From Cytobacillus sp. NJ13 (GTDB taxonomy: Bacteria > Bacillota > Bacilli > Bacillales > Cytobacillaceae): a DNA stretch of 64,000 nucleotides. A model generated the notes under the pieces. It was not told where the DNA came from. It was given only the letters and a program-made list of their open reading frames with translations, and ran no database searches. The stretch is taken from assembly GCA_030348385.1 (NCBI GenBank), contig JAUCFP010000006.1, positions 3,141,001-3,205,000 on the forward strand, written 5' to 3'. The first letter of the stretch is position 1, and every line of letters starts with the position of its first letter. The translations under genes were made by a program, and so were the position numbers. Positions 1 through 8,418 of this stretch are shown here, in pieces.

Positions 1-19
1 AGGGATATTAACAAAGAGG

Positions 20-49
20 GCCTTGCAGCATTTGCAAGGCTCATTTTTT
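20..49 (+). terminator. Rho-independent terminator of a gene left of the window
   Basis: An 8-bp inverted repeat (GCCTTGCA / TGCAAGGC) with a 5-nt loop is followed by a run of T on the plus strand. It fits the end of a plus-strand gene lying before position 1. It also abuts the stop codon of the convergent DUF421 gene, but that side has only a weak T run. Confidence 0.7.
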
Positions 50-718
50 ATAAGCTACGATATAAAACCCTTCTTCCTCTGACCACTCTGCACAGAAAAT
101 ATCTTTGATATTATGATAGCCTTCCGTTTTAATAGACTCCCTCAGCCACTCCCCATCTTTCCCCAGTAATTTAAGGCCGTGTTCCACTACTTCTCCTTCA
201 TCAATCAGTAAAGTTGAAGGATTTTTTTCCTTCACCTCAAGTTTCATCATTTCATGAGTGACAGGCTCTTGTTTTTGGTATTTCATTACACTTAAGCCGC
301 CATTGGTCTCAAGGTAAGCGTATTTAACTTCATTCATGCTGAATATTCCTTTTTGGCGCAGCATTGTTCTCAGCTGTTCCATTTCAAGATGGTTTTTCTC
401 CATCTCCTTCACATTCAGCTTGCCATCCTTGACAAGGACCGACTCCCTTCCCTTTAAAATCGTCCTGAATATATTTTTCTTTTTTGCCAGGATTTCAATA
501 ATGTAAATAAATGCTCCCCATAATAAAGCCGAATAGATCACTTGAAGCGTTGTTACTTTGTCATCATAAATGGTTTCCTCAATAATCCCTCCAAGAACAA
601 CCGCATAGACAAAATCAAACGGAGTTACCTGTGAAAGCTCCTTCTTTCCAAGAATACGGGTTACAGCTAACAAGGCAACTAGTCCAACAGCCATTTTTAT
701 TGTTATTGATAAATACAT
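41..718 (-). CDS. DUF421 (YetF-type) membrane protein
   Basis: Predicted 225-residue protein of the DUF421 family, whose biochemical role is not established. Hydrophobic segments fill roughly the first 75 residues (including the family-like stretch VTPFDFVYAVVLGG), followed by a cytoplasmic mixed alpha/beta domain with the conserved pattern LEMEQLRTMLRQKGIFSMNEVKYAYLE. The start was moved 19 codons inside the longest frame, because a GGAGGAG ribosome binding site lies just before the ATG at 716-718 and the upstream extension is charged and unlike the family. A second member of the family lies at 18750-19409, but the two are clearly diverged. Family call is firm; function unknown. Confidence 0.88.
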   Translation of the reverse strand: MYLSITIKMAVGLVALLAVTRILGKKELSQVTPFDFVYAVVLGGIIEETIYDDKVTTLQVIYSALLWGAFIYIIEILAKKKNIFRTILKGRESVLVKDGKLNVKEMEKNHLEMEQLRTMLRQKGIFSMNEVKYAYLETNGGLSVMKYQKQEPVTHEMMKLEVKEKNPSTLLIDEGEVVEHGLKLLGKDGEWLRESIKTEGYHNIKDIFCAEWSEEEGFYIVAYKK

Positions 719-803
719 CCATGCTCCTCCTCTCTCTATAGCCTCTCTATTCCCCTTACCAGACTTTGAATACACCTTTTCCCCTATTCCACTTTTTGCA
801 AAA

Positions 804-833
804 AAAGTGATCTCTATGTCAAGAGATCACTTT
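804..833 (-). terminator. Terminator of the EamA gene
   Basis: A perfect 12-bp inverted repeat (arms 804-815 and 822-833, 6-nt loop) overlaps the EamA stop codon and is followed on the minus strand by a T run. The reverse side also carries several T, so it may act in both directions. Confidence 0.8.
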
Positions 834-1755
834 ACATATACTGGCTATTTTCTTTTCTCCGCTTCCTGAATACTAAATCCTCCAATGCTCCAGATCCTGA
901 AAGGACACCTCCCACAATCAGAACCAGCCCGAGCATATGGTTTATAGTAATTACTTCACCAAGAATGAACGCTGAGCCTGCCAATGAGAAGAAGGTATTC
1001 AGGTTCAAAAAAATACTGGCTTCTGCAGGCCCGATATTACGGATGGCTGTGTTATAAACCATATGGCCGATAGCTGTTGCCAATACGGCAGATGCGGCAA
1101 ATGCACCCCATACATAGGCTGGGGCTTCGGTTATGCCCTTAAGTCCGCCGGGTTCCATAAGGCTGGCCATTACAAAAAGGATCACGCCTCCAAAAATCAG
1201 CATATAGCCTGTCAGCAATCGCGGATCAAGCGTTTTCGAAGCCTTGCTGATTACAATAAAGCTGAGAGCCTGTGAAAGAATGGACAGGAACACAAGGAAA
1301 TCTCCCGGAGTTAAGCTCGATATCCCTTTATTCCCTGAAAGGACAATAAAAGTCACGCCTGCACCGCCAAGCAGAAAACCTATAACCTGAATACCTGTAG
1401 GCTTATGGCGCAGCAGAATGGAAGACAGTATGGCTGTCAAGAGCGGACCGGCACCTAGAATAAGCCCCCCATTCACCGCACTTGTTCCCGTTAGGCCTAT
1501 AGCCAGAAAAAGATGGTGGCTAACAACACTTAATAGGCCGCCAAATACAATATACGAGATTTCCCTCAAGCTCGGCTTTCTCACTTTTCCCATTATGCTT
1601 AATATCAAAAACACGGTTATACCCGCACTTAGTATTCGCAAAGAAGTAATCGAAACCGGAGGAAAATAACTGACAAGAATTTTTATAATGCTGACATTCA
1701 ATCCCCACAAAGCCATGATGGAAGTGAGGAGAATGTATGTTTTTATGTTTTTCAC
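832..1755 (-). CDS. EamA/DMT-family membrane transporter
   Basis: Predicted 307-residue drug/metabolite transporter with about ten hydrophobic helices and the internal duplication typical of EamA proteins. The first half begins IKTYILLTSIMALWGLN, and the second repeat begins near PGDFLVFLSILSQALSF. Members export amino acids, metabolites or drugs; the substrate cannot be read from the sequence. The GTG start at 1753-1755 was chosen because AGAAGGA lies five bases upstream and it begins exactly at the first membrane helix. The longer frame would add 51 poorly conserved residues. The gene stands alone between two terminators. Confidence 0.86.
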   Translation of the reverse strand: MKNIKTYILLTSIMALWGLNVSIIKILVSYFPPVSITSLRILSAGITVFLILSIMGKVRKPSLREISYIVFGGLLSVVSHHLFLAIGLTGTSAVNGGLILGAGPLLTAILSSILLRHKPTGIQVIGFLLGGAGVTFIVLSGNKGISSLTPGDFLVFLSILSQALSFIVISKASKTLDPRLLTGYMLIFGGVILFVMASLMEPGGLKGITEAPAYVWGAFAASAVLATAIGHMVYNTAIRNIGPAEASIFLNLNTFFSLAGSAFILGEVITINHMLGLVLIVGGVLSGSGALEDLVFRKRRKENSQYM

Positions 1756-1892
1756 ATCGATCCTTCTTTCCAAAAAATCCAAGTTCTTAATTTGTATCAT
1801 TTTAGCATAATTAATTGGGATAATGAGTTTTAATGCTTGGATTTCAGCGAATGAATGGTCATAAAAGGGCAAAAGAAACTGGATAATAGTAA

Positions 1893-1929
1893 AAGAGCAG
1901 CCTCCCATTAAAAGGAAACAGCTGCTCTT
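1893..1929 (-). terminator. Terminator of the M28 peptidase gene
   Basis: A 9-bp inverted repeat (AAGAGCAGC / GCTGCTCTT) with a 19-nt loop lies just after the peptidase stop codon. A short T run follows on the minus strand. The loop is long, so strength is uncertain. Confidence 0.6.
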
Positions 1930-1933
1930 CTGC

Positions 1934-3334
1934 TTATTTTACATCTAACTCGTGAACCATTTCAGGTGCTGCTTTTATTTTATGCTGCTTTTTCGGTTTA
2001 GGGCCTATATTATCAAAACGTGCCTTAGCATAAATGGCTGCACCCACAATCTCCGCTGCATCCTGAAGCTTTTCTTTGCTGATCTTATCAATGGTATCTT
2101 CCGGAGAATGGTACCATGGTTCAGTTGGGCTGTGAATGAATAACGCGGCTGCGATGCCTGCTTCAGCAAAAGGCACATGGTCACTTCTGCCACCCTGATA
2201 TACTGGCGTCGGCTCACCGTTCAGCCTTTCACTGGATGCTTGAGAAAGTTCTGTTACAAGATTTTCTTCTCCATCCAAAGTCATCATTACTAAATCGCCC
2301 GCATCCTTGCTTCCCACCATATCAAGATTAAAGTTTGCAATGGTTCTGCTGATTTCGTCATCAGAAAGACTGTCAACATAATGGTAAGATCCAATCAATC
2401 CCAGCTCTTCTGCTCCGAATGTTGCAAACCGGATCTCTGTATCTGTCGGAATATCCTTGAATACGCGTGCCAGCTCTAATGTCATCGCTGTTCCGGAAGC
2501 ATCATCATTCGCTCCAGGAGCCCCCGCTACAGAATCATGGTGAGAGCCAACCACAATAATGTCGTCGTTTGCTTTCTTTTTGTTGGTTGGTTTCTTTGTG
2601 GCAATCACGTTGTGGGAAATTTTTTCTCCTGCATCCGCACCTTCAATAGATAGGGAAGCTGTTAATGTTTCACCGTTCTCCAGAAATGCAAGAATTGCCT
2701 CACCTTCTGCTTTTGACAGGGTTAACGCCGGAACATATTCTTCATTATGGGCTCCAAGCGTGCCGCTTAATGGACCCTCTGCATTATTAAAAATAATTAC
2801 TCCGGCAGCCCCTTTTTCTGCTGCATTTAAAACTTTCTCGGCAAAAGAAATGGAACCGCGCTGGATAAGAGCAATTTTGCCTGTAAGATCAGCGCCTTCC
2901 AGTTCTTCCGGTGTGCCTAGCCCAGCAAATGCCAGCTCCCCGCTCACATTCCCATTGACTGAATAGGTAAAGGATCTTGGCTGCAGTTCCCCTTCATAAC
3001 CATTAATGGTCACTTCCATACTGCTCGGAGGAGTATATCCATAAAACGTGAATGGCTGAATCTCTGTTTCGTAGCCATAGGATTCGAATTGGCTTTTAAT
3101 ATACTGAACCGCGTTATACTCCGATTCCGTACCGGCTACACGCGGTGTTTGTGAAAGATAATCAATAGTATTATAGATATTTTCTGCCTTAATTTTATTG
3201 ACTGCCTTCTTATCGAATACATTTACCGGCTGAGTCTGGTTAACGTCTGCCGGATGTGCAAAAACTGCTTGTGTCCCAATAGCTCCAAAGATAAGAGTCG
3301 AAGCTAATGCCACTTTTAAAATTGGTTTTCTCAT
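1934..3334 (-). CDS. Secreted M28 family aminopeptidase with PA domain (YwaD-like)
   Basis: Predicted 466-residue zinc metallopeptidase exported by the Sec system. The N-terminus has a signal peptide (MRKPILKV, hydrophobic core, cleavage near VFA-HP). A protease-associated domain spans roughly residues 120-230. The M28 catalytic domain follows, with metal-binding and catalytic motifs GSHHDS, GANDDASG, GAEELGL, NLDMVG and GRSDHVPF, and a late PWYHSPEDT. Size and layout match Bacillus YwaD (about 455 residues), a leucyl/arginyl-type aminopeptidase. GGAGGT lies five bases before the ATG. It is monocistronic and likely scavenges extracellular peptides. Confidence 0.92.
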   Translation of the reverse strand: MRKPILKVALASTLIFGAIGTQAVFAHPADVNQTQPVNVFDKKAVNKIKAENIYNTIDYLSQTPRVAGTESEYNAVQYIKSQFESYGYETEIQPFTFYGYTPPSSMEVTINGYEGELQPRSFTYSVNGNVSGELAFAGLGTPEELEGADLTGKIALIQRGSISFAEKVLNAAEKGAAGVIIFNNAEGPLSGTLGAHNEEYVPALTLSKAEGEAILAFLENGETLTASLSIEGADAGEKISHNVIATKKPTNKKKANDDIIVVGSHHDSVAGAPGANDDASGTAMTLELARVFKDIPTDTEIRFATFGAEELGLIGSYHYVDSLSDDEISRTIANFNLDMVGSKDAGDLVMMTLDGEENLVTELSQASSERLNGEPTPVYQGGRSDHVPFAEAGIAAALFIHSPTEPWYHSPEDTIDKISKEKLQDAAEIVGAAIYAKARFDNIGPKPKKQHKIKAAPEMVHELDVK

Positions 3335-3490
3335 CTAGTACCTCCAATAGAATAATAGATTCTGCTCATTAAATTTTATAATGTTTTGAAAACTATCATA
3401 AGGGTACAAGATACTAGAGTACACTGGGTAAAAACATCTATATTTTGGTTAAATTGTTAATATTAGTAAATAACTAATAGGAAAAATAGA

Positions 3491-3525
3491 CAAAAAAAAG
3501 AAGGCTGCCCCAGGTAAGCCTTCTT
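3491..3525 (-). terminator. Terminator of the flavoprotein gene
   Basis: A perfect 9-bp stem (AAGAAGGCT / AGCCTTCTT) with a 10-nt loop sits just after the stop codon at 3532. Eight T follow on the minus strand. Confidence 0.85.
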
Positions 3526-3531
3526 TCCCTA

Positions 3532-4092
3532 TTATTTCATTATATCATGGTCCACATAGCGCTCGCCGTTTAATTCACTGATCACGTTAATTGCAACTTT
3601 TGCACCATCACCAGCTGTAATGATTGTATGGACGCTGACTCCTGCAACTGTTCCTGCTGCCCAAATGCCATCGACATTCGTCTTGCCGTCAGCATCCACA
3701 TCCAGAACCGTTTTAATGCGGGGCTCGGTGCCTGCTTTAGTCTTCAAACCGGTTTTTTCTGCTAAATCAGTAGATACGCCAGCTGCTAAAATCACATGCT
3801 TCGCTGAATACGATTTTTCTCCTGCTGTTATTGTAAAACTTCCTTCAGCTTTTTCAATGTTTTCAACAGTTCCTTCTGCAATCTCTGCCCCAAACTTAGC
3901 AGCTTGCTTTTTGCCTGTTTCGATCAGTTCTGGCCCAGTGATTTCCATAACGCCATAATGATTTTCAACCCACGCCCGTTTAGTCATGCTTTTATCATTA
4001 TCCACAACCACTACCTTCTTGCCCGCTTTTGCAGCAAATAGTGCAGCACTTGCACCAGCAGGGCCTGCACCCACAATTAAGATATCAAACAT
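3532..4092 (-). CDS. Single-domain FAD-dependent oxidoreductase, thioredoxin-reductase-like
   Basis: Predicted 186-residue flavoprotein. The N-terminal dinucleotide fold has GAGPAGASAA, and a late GTVAG...GDGAKVA segment closes the FAD site as in thioredoxin reductases. The NADPH domain normally inserted between these halves is missing, and no CxxC redox pair is visible. It is therefore about 60% of the length of a true thioredoxin reductase. Short proteins of this layout occur in Bacillaceae and are annotated only as NAD(P)/FAD-dependent oxidoreductases. The start at 4090-4092 is preferred because AAGGAGG precedes it; the frame extends seven codons further. Substrate and electron donor unknown. 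Confidence 0.82.
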   Translation of the reverse strand: MFDILIVGAGPAGASAALFAAKAGKKVVVVDNDKSMTKRAWVENHYGVMEITGPELIETGKKQAAKFGAEIAEGTVENIEKAEGSFTITAGEKSYSAKHVILAAGVSTDLAEKTGLKTKAGTEPRIKTVLDVDADGKTNVDGIWAAGTVAGVSVHTIITAGDGAKVAINVISELNGERYVDHDIMK

Positions 4093-4184
4093 CCATACTT
4101 CCTCCTTTAACACATTATTTACTTATAGTTTATCCAAACTAATAATCATTGTAAAATAATGTGATTCGAGGAAAATTGTCCAAT

Positions 4185-4415
4185 TTAATCCTCATCTTTG
4201 ATATCCCGATCCTCGGGTATCGGCTCATTTAGAATTTCTTCCACCAGCTCCCTGTATTTTTCCACCTGCTTCAAATGGGCATTAAACTGTTCCTTGTATA
4301 TTAAATACTGTTCTCCGTTATAAATGGCACGTATTTTCTTTTGCTGAATCAAGCTTTCTACATATGATTCAGGGTAGGATAAATATTCTGCGGTTTCTTT
4401 TATAGTAAGATACAT
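4185..4415 (-). CDS. Small excisionase-type helix-turn-helix protein
   Basis: Predicted 76-residue protein. The first 50 residues (LTIKETAEYLSYPESYVESL...IRAIYNGEQYLI) fit the MerR-like winged helix-turn-helix of excisionase family (HTH_17) proteins. The rest is a charged helix ending in an acidic tail. No integrase or phage gene is nearby, so it is more likely a small chromosomal DNA-binding protein than a phage excisionase. GGGAAGG lies upstream of the ATG. Targets unknown. Confidence 0.75.
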   Translation of the reverse strand: MYLTIKETAEYLSYPESYVESLIQQKKIRAIYNGEQYLIYKEQFNAHLKQVEKYRELVEEILNEPIPEDRDIKDED

Positions 4416-4621
4416 TCTTGTCCTTCCCTTTCTTATTCCTTATAATATGGTTTTACAAATTTCTAGGCACTAGAAGACTCTTCTAAAATCATATAGAATA
4501 GAATCTGTAAATAATTTGCATATGCAACTTATATTCTTTTATTATACAGCGAAAAAATACTTATTTGACTGAATTCCAGCTCTTTTTTCAGCCAGATAGA
4601 GAACAGGAGAAATATAAGCTA

Positions 4622-6280
4622 ATGAATAAAAAAAAGGTATTGGGCTTATATGTAATTATCAGCCTTATTTGGGTATTCGGAACGAACTACCTTTTGCATA
4701 TGCTTGAGCCCTCTTCTCTTGTCAGTTTACTTTTTAGAGCAAAAGAGTTTCTGTACATTATCGTTACAGGCTGGCTGCTCTATTATTTTATTGGCAAAAG
4801 AGATGAGCTCAGTGCCTCGAGGGAAGATGAAAAGCGCCTTTCCACTTTAATCAATTCCATGGTTGACTTTGTAAATTTTAAAGACGGACAGGGCCGCTGG
4901 ATTGAGTCTAATGAGTTTGGACTTAAGTTGTTCAATCTTGAAAATGTCGATTATAAAGGCAAGAAGGACTCTGAACTGGCCGAGTACACTGATTTTTATG
5001 GTGACGCACTTCGCTACTGTGAAACTTCAGATGAAGAAACCTGGATAAACGGTAAAATTACCCGCATTGAAGAAGTCATTCCTTTGCCTGACGGAACTGA
5101 AAAAACTTTTGATACAATTAAAGTGCCGCTCTTTCATGCCGATGGAAGCCGAAAAGGACTGGTTATTATCGGCCGGGATATTACAGAAAGAAAGCATGTG
5201 GAGAAGCTTCTTGCCGAAAGCCAGCAGCAATATAAATCCTTGTTTGAATATAATACTGAAATTGTCTTTATGACTGACCTTCATGGCACCATCACGAAAG
5301 TAAATCCCCAATTCAAAGCGGTGACAGGCTACAGTCCTGATGAGACATTGGGTAAAAGCATCGATGATATCATACCAGCTCCTTATAAAATGAAGGCCAT
5401 TGAAGACTTTACAGGCATCCTTAAAGATAAACAGCCGAAAACCTGTGAATTTGAATTCAATCATAAAAATGGCAGCCAGCTCACTATTCAATGCACCGCA
5501 CTTCCGCTCATTGTGAACGGTCAAATTGCCGGAATCATCGGATATGGAAAAGATGTGACAAAGCTTCGGCAAGCTGAAGAAAGATTGCGCCGCACCGAAA
5601 AACTTTCTGTTGTTGGCGAGCTGTCTGCCAGTGTTGCGCACGAAATCAGAAATCCGCTGACATCTTTAAAAGGCTTCGTACAGCTCATGCAGCTGGAAGA
5701 TGAAAAGCATCAATTCTATTATCAGATCATGCAGGAGGAGCTGGACCGGATCAACCATATTGTCGGAGAGCTGCTGCTCCTTGCCAAGCCTCAGGATATT
5801 TGTTTTACAAAAGCGGATGTTCAAAAAATCCTTTTTAATGTCATTTCGCTTTTGAAAACAGAAGCCAGCATGCACAATGTCCAGATAGAATTTCTATTAA
5901 AATCGGATGTGTATATGATTGAATGTGAACCAAATCAGCTAAAGCAGCTTTTTATTAATATAATAAAAAATGCCATTGAAGCATCAAGAGATGGCGGTAA
6001 AGTAACGGTTACACTGCAGGCGGAAGACCAGCAGATGACTATCCTGATTAAGGATGATGGCTGCGGCATGTCGAAAGAACGCCTTAACAGGATCGGTGAA
6101 CCTTTCTATTCTTCGAAAGAGAAAGGCACCGGCCTCGGACTTACAGTCAGCTTCAAAATTGTCCAATCTCATAATGGATCCATTTATTTCAATAGTGAAA
6201 AAGGGAGAGGAACAGAAGCTGTCATCAAGCTGCCTATAAAAAAACAAACACCTGCCCCTGAAGCAGGATTAACAGTTTAA
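4622..6280 (+). CDS. Membrane-bound PAS sensor histidine kinase (sporulation-kinase type)
   Basis: Predicted 552-residue kinase with two membrane helices at about residues 5-60 and two PAS domains at about 80-190 and 200-320. The HisKA domain carries the phospho-acceptor His340 in AHEIRNPLTSLKG, and a HATPase_c domain has the N box (NIIKNAIEAS), DDGCGM and GTGLGL. This HisKA sequence type is characteristic of Bacillus Kin kinases that feed the Spo0F phosphorelay, and no response regulator gene is adjacent, which fits that role. The ATG at 4622 was chosen over a TTG at 4565; GGAG lies 12 bases upstream, a rather long spacing. A second kinase of the class is at 11812-13275. Confidence 0.88.
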   Translation: MNKKKVLGLYVIISLIWVFGTNYLLHMLEPSSLVSLLFRAKEFLYIIVTGWLLYYFIGKRDELSASREDEKRLSTLINSMVDFVNFKDGQGRWIESNEFGLKLFNLENVDYKGKKDSELAEYTDFYGDALRYCETSDEETWINGKITRIEEVIPLPDGTEKTFDTIKVPLFHADGSRKGLVIIGRDITERKHVEKLLAESQQQYKSLFEYNTEIVFMTDLHGTITKVNPQFKAVTGYSPDETLGKSIDDIIPAPYKMKAIEDFTGILKDKQPKTCEFEFNHKNGSQLTIQCTALPLIVNGQIAGIIGYGKDVTKLRQAEERLRRTEKLSVVGELSASVAHEIRNPLTSLKGFVQLMQLEDEKHQFYYQIMQEELDRINHIVGELLLLAKPQDICFTKADVQKILFNVISLLKTEASMHNVQIEFLLKSDVYMIECEPNQLKQLFINIIKNAIEASRDGGKVTVTLQAEDQQMTILIKDDGCGMSKERLNRIGEPFYSSKEKGTGLGLTVSFKIVQSHNGSIYFNSEKGRGTEAVIKLPIKKQTPAPEAGLTV

Positions 6281-6285
6281 ACAGC

Positions 6286-6332
6286 AAAGAGCGATTTCAA
6301 TCAAACGTTTGATTGAACATCGCTCTTTTTTT
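6286..6332 (+). terminator. Terminator between convergent kinase and yaaN
   Basis: A 10-bp stem (AAAGAGCGAT / ATCGCTCTTT) is followed by a T run on the plus strand. Its loop contains a second, nested palindrome of nearly 20 bases centred on AAACGTTT. It lies six bases before the convergent yaaN stop codon. Confidence 0.85.
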
Positions 6333-6338
6333 ATCCCT

Positions 6339-7505
6339 CTAATTTCCCTTAATCTCCAGCAGCTTCTGCCTCAAATCATTTTCCATATTGGCCAGGTCGT
6401 GTTCTGCCTGCCGGCGTTTATGGCGGCCCTCCTCCTGGATTCTCAGGGTTTCTTCAAGAGTGGAAATCAGGTTCTCCTGTGTTTTCTTTAACGTTTCGAT
6501 GTCGACAAGGCCCCGCTCATTCTCACGTGCCGTTTCAATTGTATTCATTTTCAGCATTTCTGCATTTTTCAAAAGAAGATCATTAGTTGTTTTTGAGACC
6601 TTCTTCTGGGCTTCGACGGCATGGCGCTGGCGAAGCAATGTCAATGCGATGGCCACCTGGTTTTTCCAAAGCGGGATGGCCGTCATGATGGAAGACTGGA
6701 TTTTTTCGACCAATGCCTGATTGGTATTCTGAATCAGACGGATCTGCGGTGCGCTTTGAATCGTTATTTCACGGCTCAGCTTCAAGTCATAAAGACGTTT
6801 ATCCAGACGGTCGGCAAACTGCATCATATCGTTCACTTCCTGGAACTTCATCTGGTCATTCGACTCTTCTGCCTTCTTCTTCAGCTCGGGAATCGTCTTT
6901 TCATGAAGCTCTTCAAGCTTCAGTTCACCTGCTGCAATATATACATTTAAAGCATGAAAATACTCTTTATTATTTTCGTAAAGCTTATCTAACATGACAA
7001 TGTCGGAAAGAAGTGCATTCTTGCTTCTTTCCAGTTTGACGCTGATGCGGTCGATTTGAGCACCCGTTTTTTGGTATTTGGATAGGACTTCCTGAACAGA
7101 ACCGGATATCTTTCCAAACATACGCGCAAAAAAGGATGATTTCTCCGGCTTCAGCTCATCCGGATTCACATCATTGAATTTCTTCATCAGATCATTGATG
7201 ATTGTTCCCACTTCACCAACGTCCTTTTTCTGAACATGCTCGAGCATTGTATGAGAAAACGTCAGCAGCTTTGATTGAGCCGGTGTTCCGTATGAGATCA
7301 TCGCCTGGTGATTGGCAGGATCGATTTGCTTTGCAAGCTGATAGGCTTTTTCCCGGTTTTCTTCCGGAATCACATCGATCAGCCTTGTCCGCTTTTCCGA
7401 TTGCAATGGCGAGGGAGCAGCCTCCTGCTTTTCCCCAAAAGGATCTGCCATCAGATCATCCAATAAATTAGTGTTTTTTAACAGGGACGGTTTTTCTTCG
7501 TTCAT
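6339..7505 (-). CDS. yaaN: TelA-family toxic anion resistance protein YaaN
   Basis: Predicted 388-residue cytoplasmic protein of the TelA family. It is largely alpha-helical with long heptad-rich stretches from about residue 180 to the end, and lacks signal peptide or membrane helices. TelA proteins were named for tellurite resistance, but in Bacillus their function is undefined. Its ATG overlaps the stop of xpaC by four bases. The xpaC-yaaN pair is the same as in B. subtilis, so co-translation and a shared membrane-associated role are likely. Family assignment is firm; biochemical role is not. Confidence 0.88.
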   Translation of the reverse strand: MNEEKPSLLKNTNLLDDLMADPFGEKQEAAPSPLQSEKRTRLIDVIPEENREKAYQLAKQIDPANHQAMISYGTPAQSKLLTFSHTMLEHVQKKDVGEVGTIINDLMKKFNDVNPDELKPEKSSFFARMFGKISGSVQEVLSKYQKTGAQIDRISVKLERSKNALLSDIVMLDKLYENNKEYFHALNVYIAAGELKLEELHEKTIPELKKKAEESNDQMKFQEVNDMMQFADRLDKRLYDLKLSREITIQSAPQIRLIQNTNQALVEKIQSSIMTAIPLWKNQVAIALTLLRQRHAVEAQKKVSKTTNDLLLKNAEMLKMNTIETARENERGLVDIETLKKTQENLISTLEETLRIQEEGRHKRRQAEHDLANMENDLRQKLLEIKGN

Positions 7506-8158
7506 TTTAATCTCCTGCTTTCATCATGAATTCTTGAATCTTTTATCTTCTCAATCGAATTCTTGGCAACATCAATTTCAAGATGAAGCTGATCAATATC
7601 TTCAGCTATAACCCTGTGAAGATCTTCCTCCACATGATGGGTAAGTGCATCAAGTGTACGTCTGGTCTCCTGGAGGGACTGATCCAGTTCACGCGATTTT
7701 CTCGGCTGGGAAGACAGAAAGACATACTTTTCCGCCAGCTCCACCGCGGAATCCAGATGAGAAAAATAAAACTGCTCGGCCTGGTAAAAACGTTTCGGCT
7801 CACTCCTGGTCAGTCTGTAAATCCTTCTCGTCACCCTCATGAACTCCATGCGCTGCTTAAGCGTCGGGAAATGCCGAATCGAGAACATCGCTTTGTGCAA
7901 ACGGGTTATCTTGCGGCGCGCCTCATCAAGATTTCGCTTAATGTATTGGTATTCCCTTTTCGTCAATCCATGCTTTTTCAAAAAGCGGCGGCGCTGAATT
8001 AATCCCCCGGCCCAATAAGTAAGAAGCCCTGCTCCAGCTCCATATATCCCTGACAAAATGAAAGTTTGCCCGAATGCAAAGTAACTTGCCAGCCAAACAC
8101 TGACAGACACAGGAACAGCCGTCAGCAAACGAAATGCAAATGTTAAAAAGGAATTCAT
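7502..8158 (-). CDS. xpaC: XpaC-like membrane protein (5-bromo-4-chloroindolyl phosphate hydrolysis family)
   Basis: Predicted 218-residue protein with two N-terminal hydrophobic helices (about residues 5-55), followed by a basic, helical cytoplasmic region. It fits the XpaC family in length (about 204 in B. subtilis) and in its coupling to yaaN. XpaC was named for hydrolysis of a chromogenic phosphate, but no phosphatase motif is visible and the true function is uncertain. GGAG precedes the ATG. It is the first gene of a two-gene operon. Confidence 0.82.
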   Translation of the reverse strand: MNSFLTFAFRLLTAVPVSVSVWLASYFAFGQTFILSGIYGAGAGLLTYWAGGLIQRRRFLKKHGLTKREYQYIKRNLDEARRKITRLHKAMFSIRHFPTLKQRMEFMRVTRRIYRLTRSEPKRFYQAEQFYFSHLDSAVELAEKYVFLSSQPRKSRELDQSLQETRRTLDALTHHVEEDLHRVIAEDIDQLHLEIDVAKNSIEKIKDSRIHDESRRLK

Positions 8159-8381
8159 ATTTATCGACTCCTACTCATAGTCCTACTTATTTATACGTTA
8201 TTTATAAACCTAAAGTTTCATCCACAGACATCTTTCCGCAAAAAAGGCGTACATCCTTAAATCTATTAAAACATTTTTAAAAAACTTCTCAAGTTATACG
8301 ATACAAAATAACACGATTGCCCGCCATAGACCACAAAAGTAATCCTTGCTAAGACCTAAGACGTATATTTATCTTCAAAAA

Positions 8382-8414
8382 AAAGCACCTGCGGAAATTT
8401 TCCGCAGGTGCTTT
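8382..8414 (-). terminator. Strong terminator of the SH3-C39 gene
   Basis: An almost continuous palindrome of about 32 bases (AAAGCACCTGCGG mirrored) lies just after the stop codon at 8419. Eight T follow on the minus strand. The remaining space to xpaC (8159-8375) is AT-rich and shows no gene. Confidence 0.88.
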
Positions 8415-8418
8415 CTGG

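Noticed and set aside
2559..2966. Plus-strand frame of 135 codons inside the M28 peptidase gene
   Set aside because: It is antisense to a clear coding gene, with Ser/Pro-rich composition typical of shadow frames and no ribosome binding site.
3461..3479. Palindrome TATTAGT-AAATA-ACTAATA between the flavoprotein and peptidase genes
   Set aside because: The arms are only 7 bp and entirely AT-rich in an AT-rich gap, so a chance origin is likely and no promoter could be placed near it.
4185..4415. Excisionase-like gene as a sign of a prophage or integrative element
   Set aside because: No integrase, attachment-site repeat or phage gene is nearby, and flanking genes are ordinary chromosomal genes.
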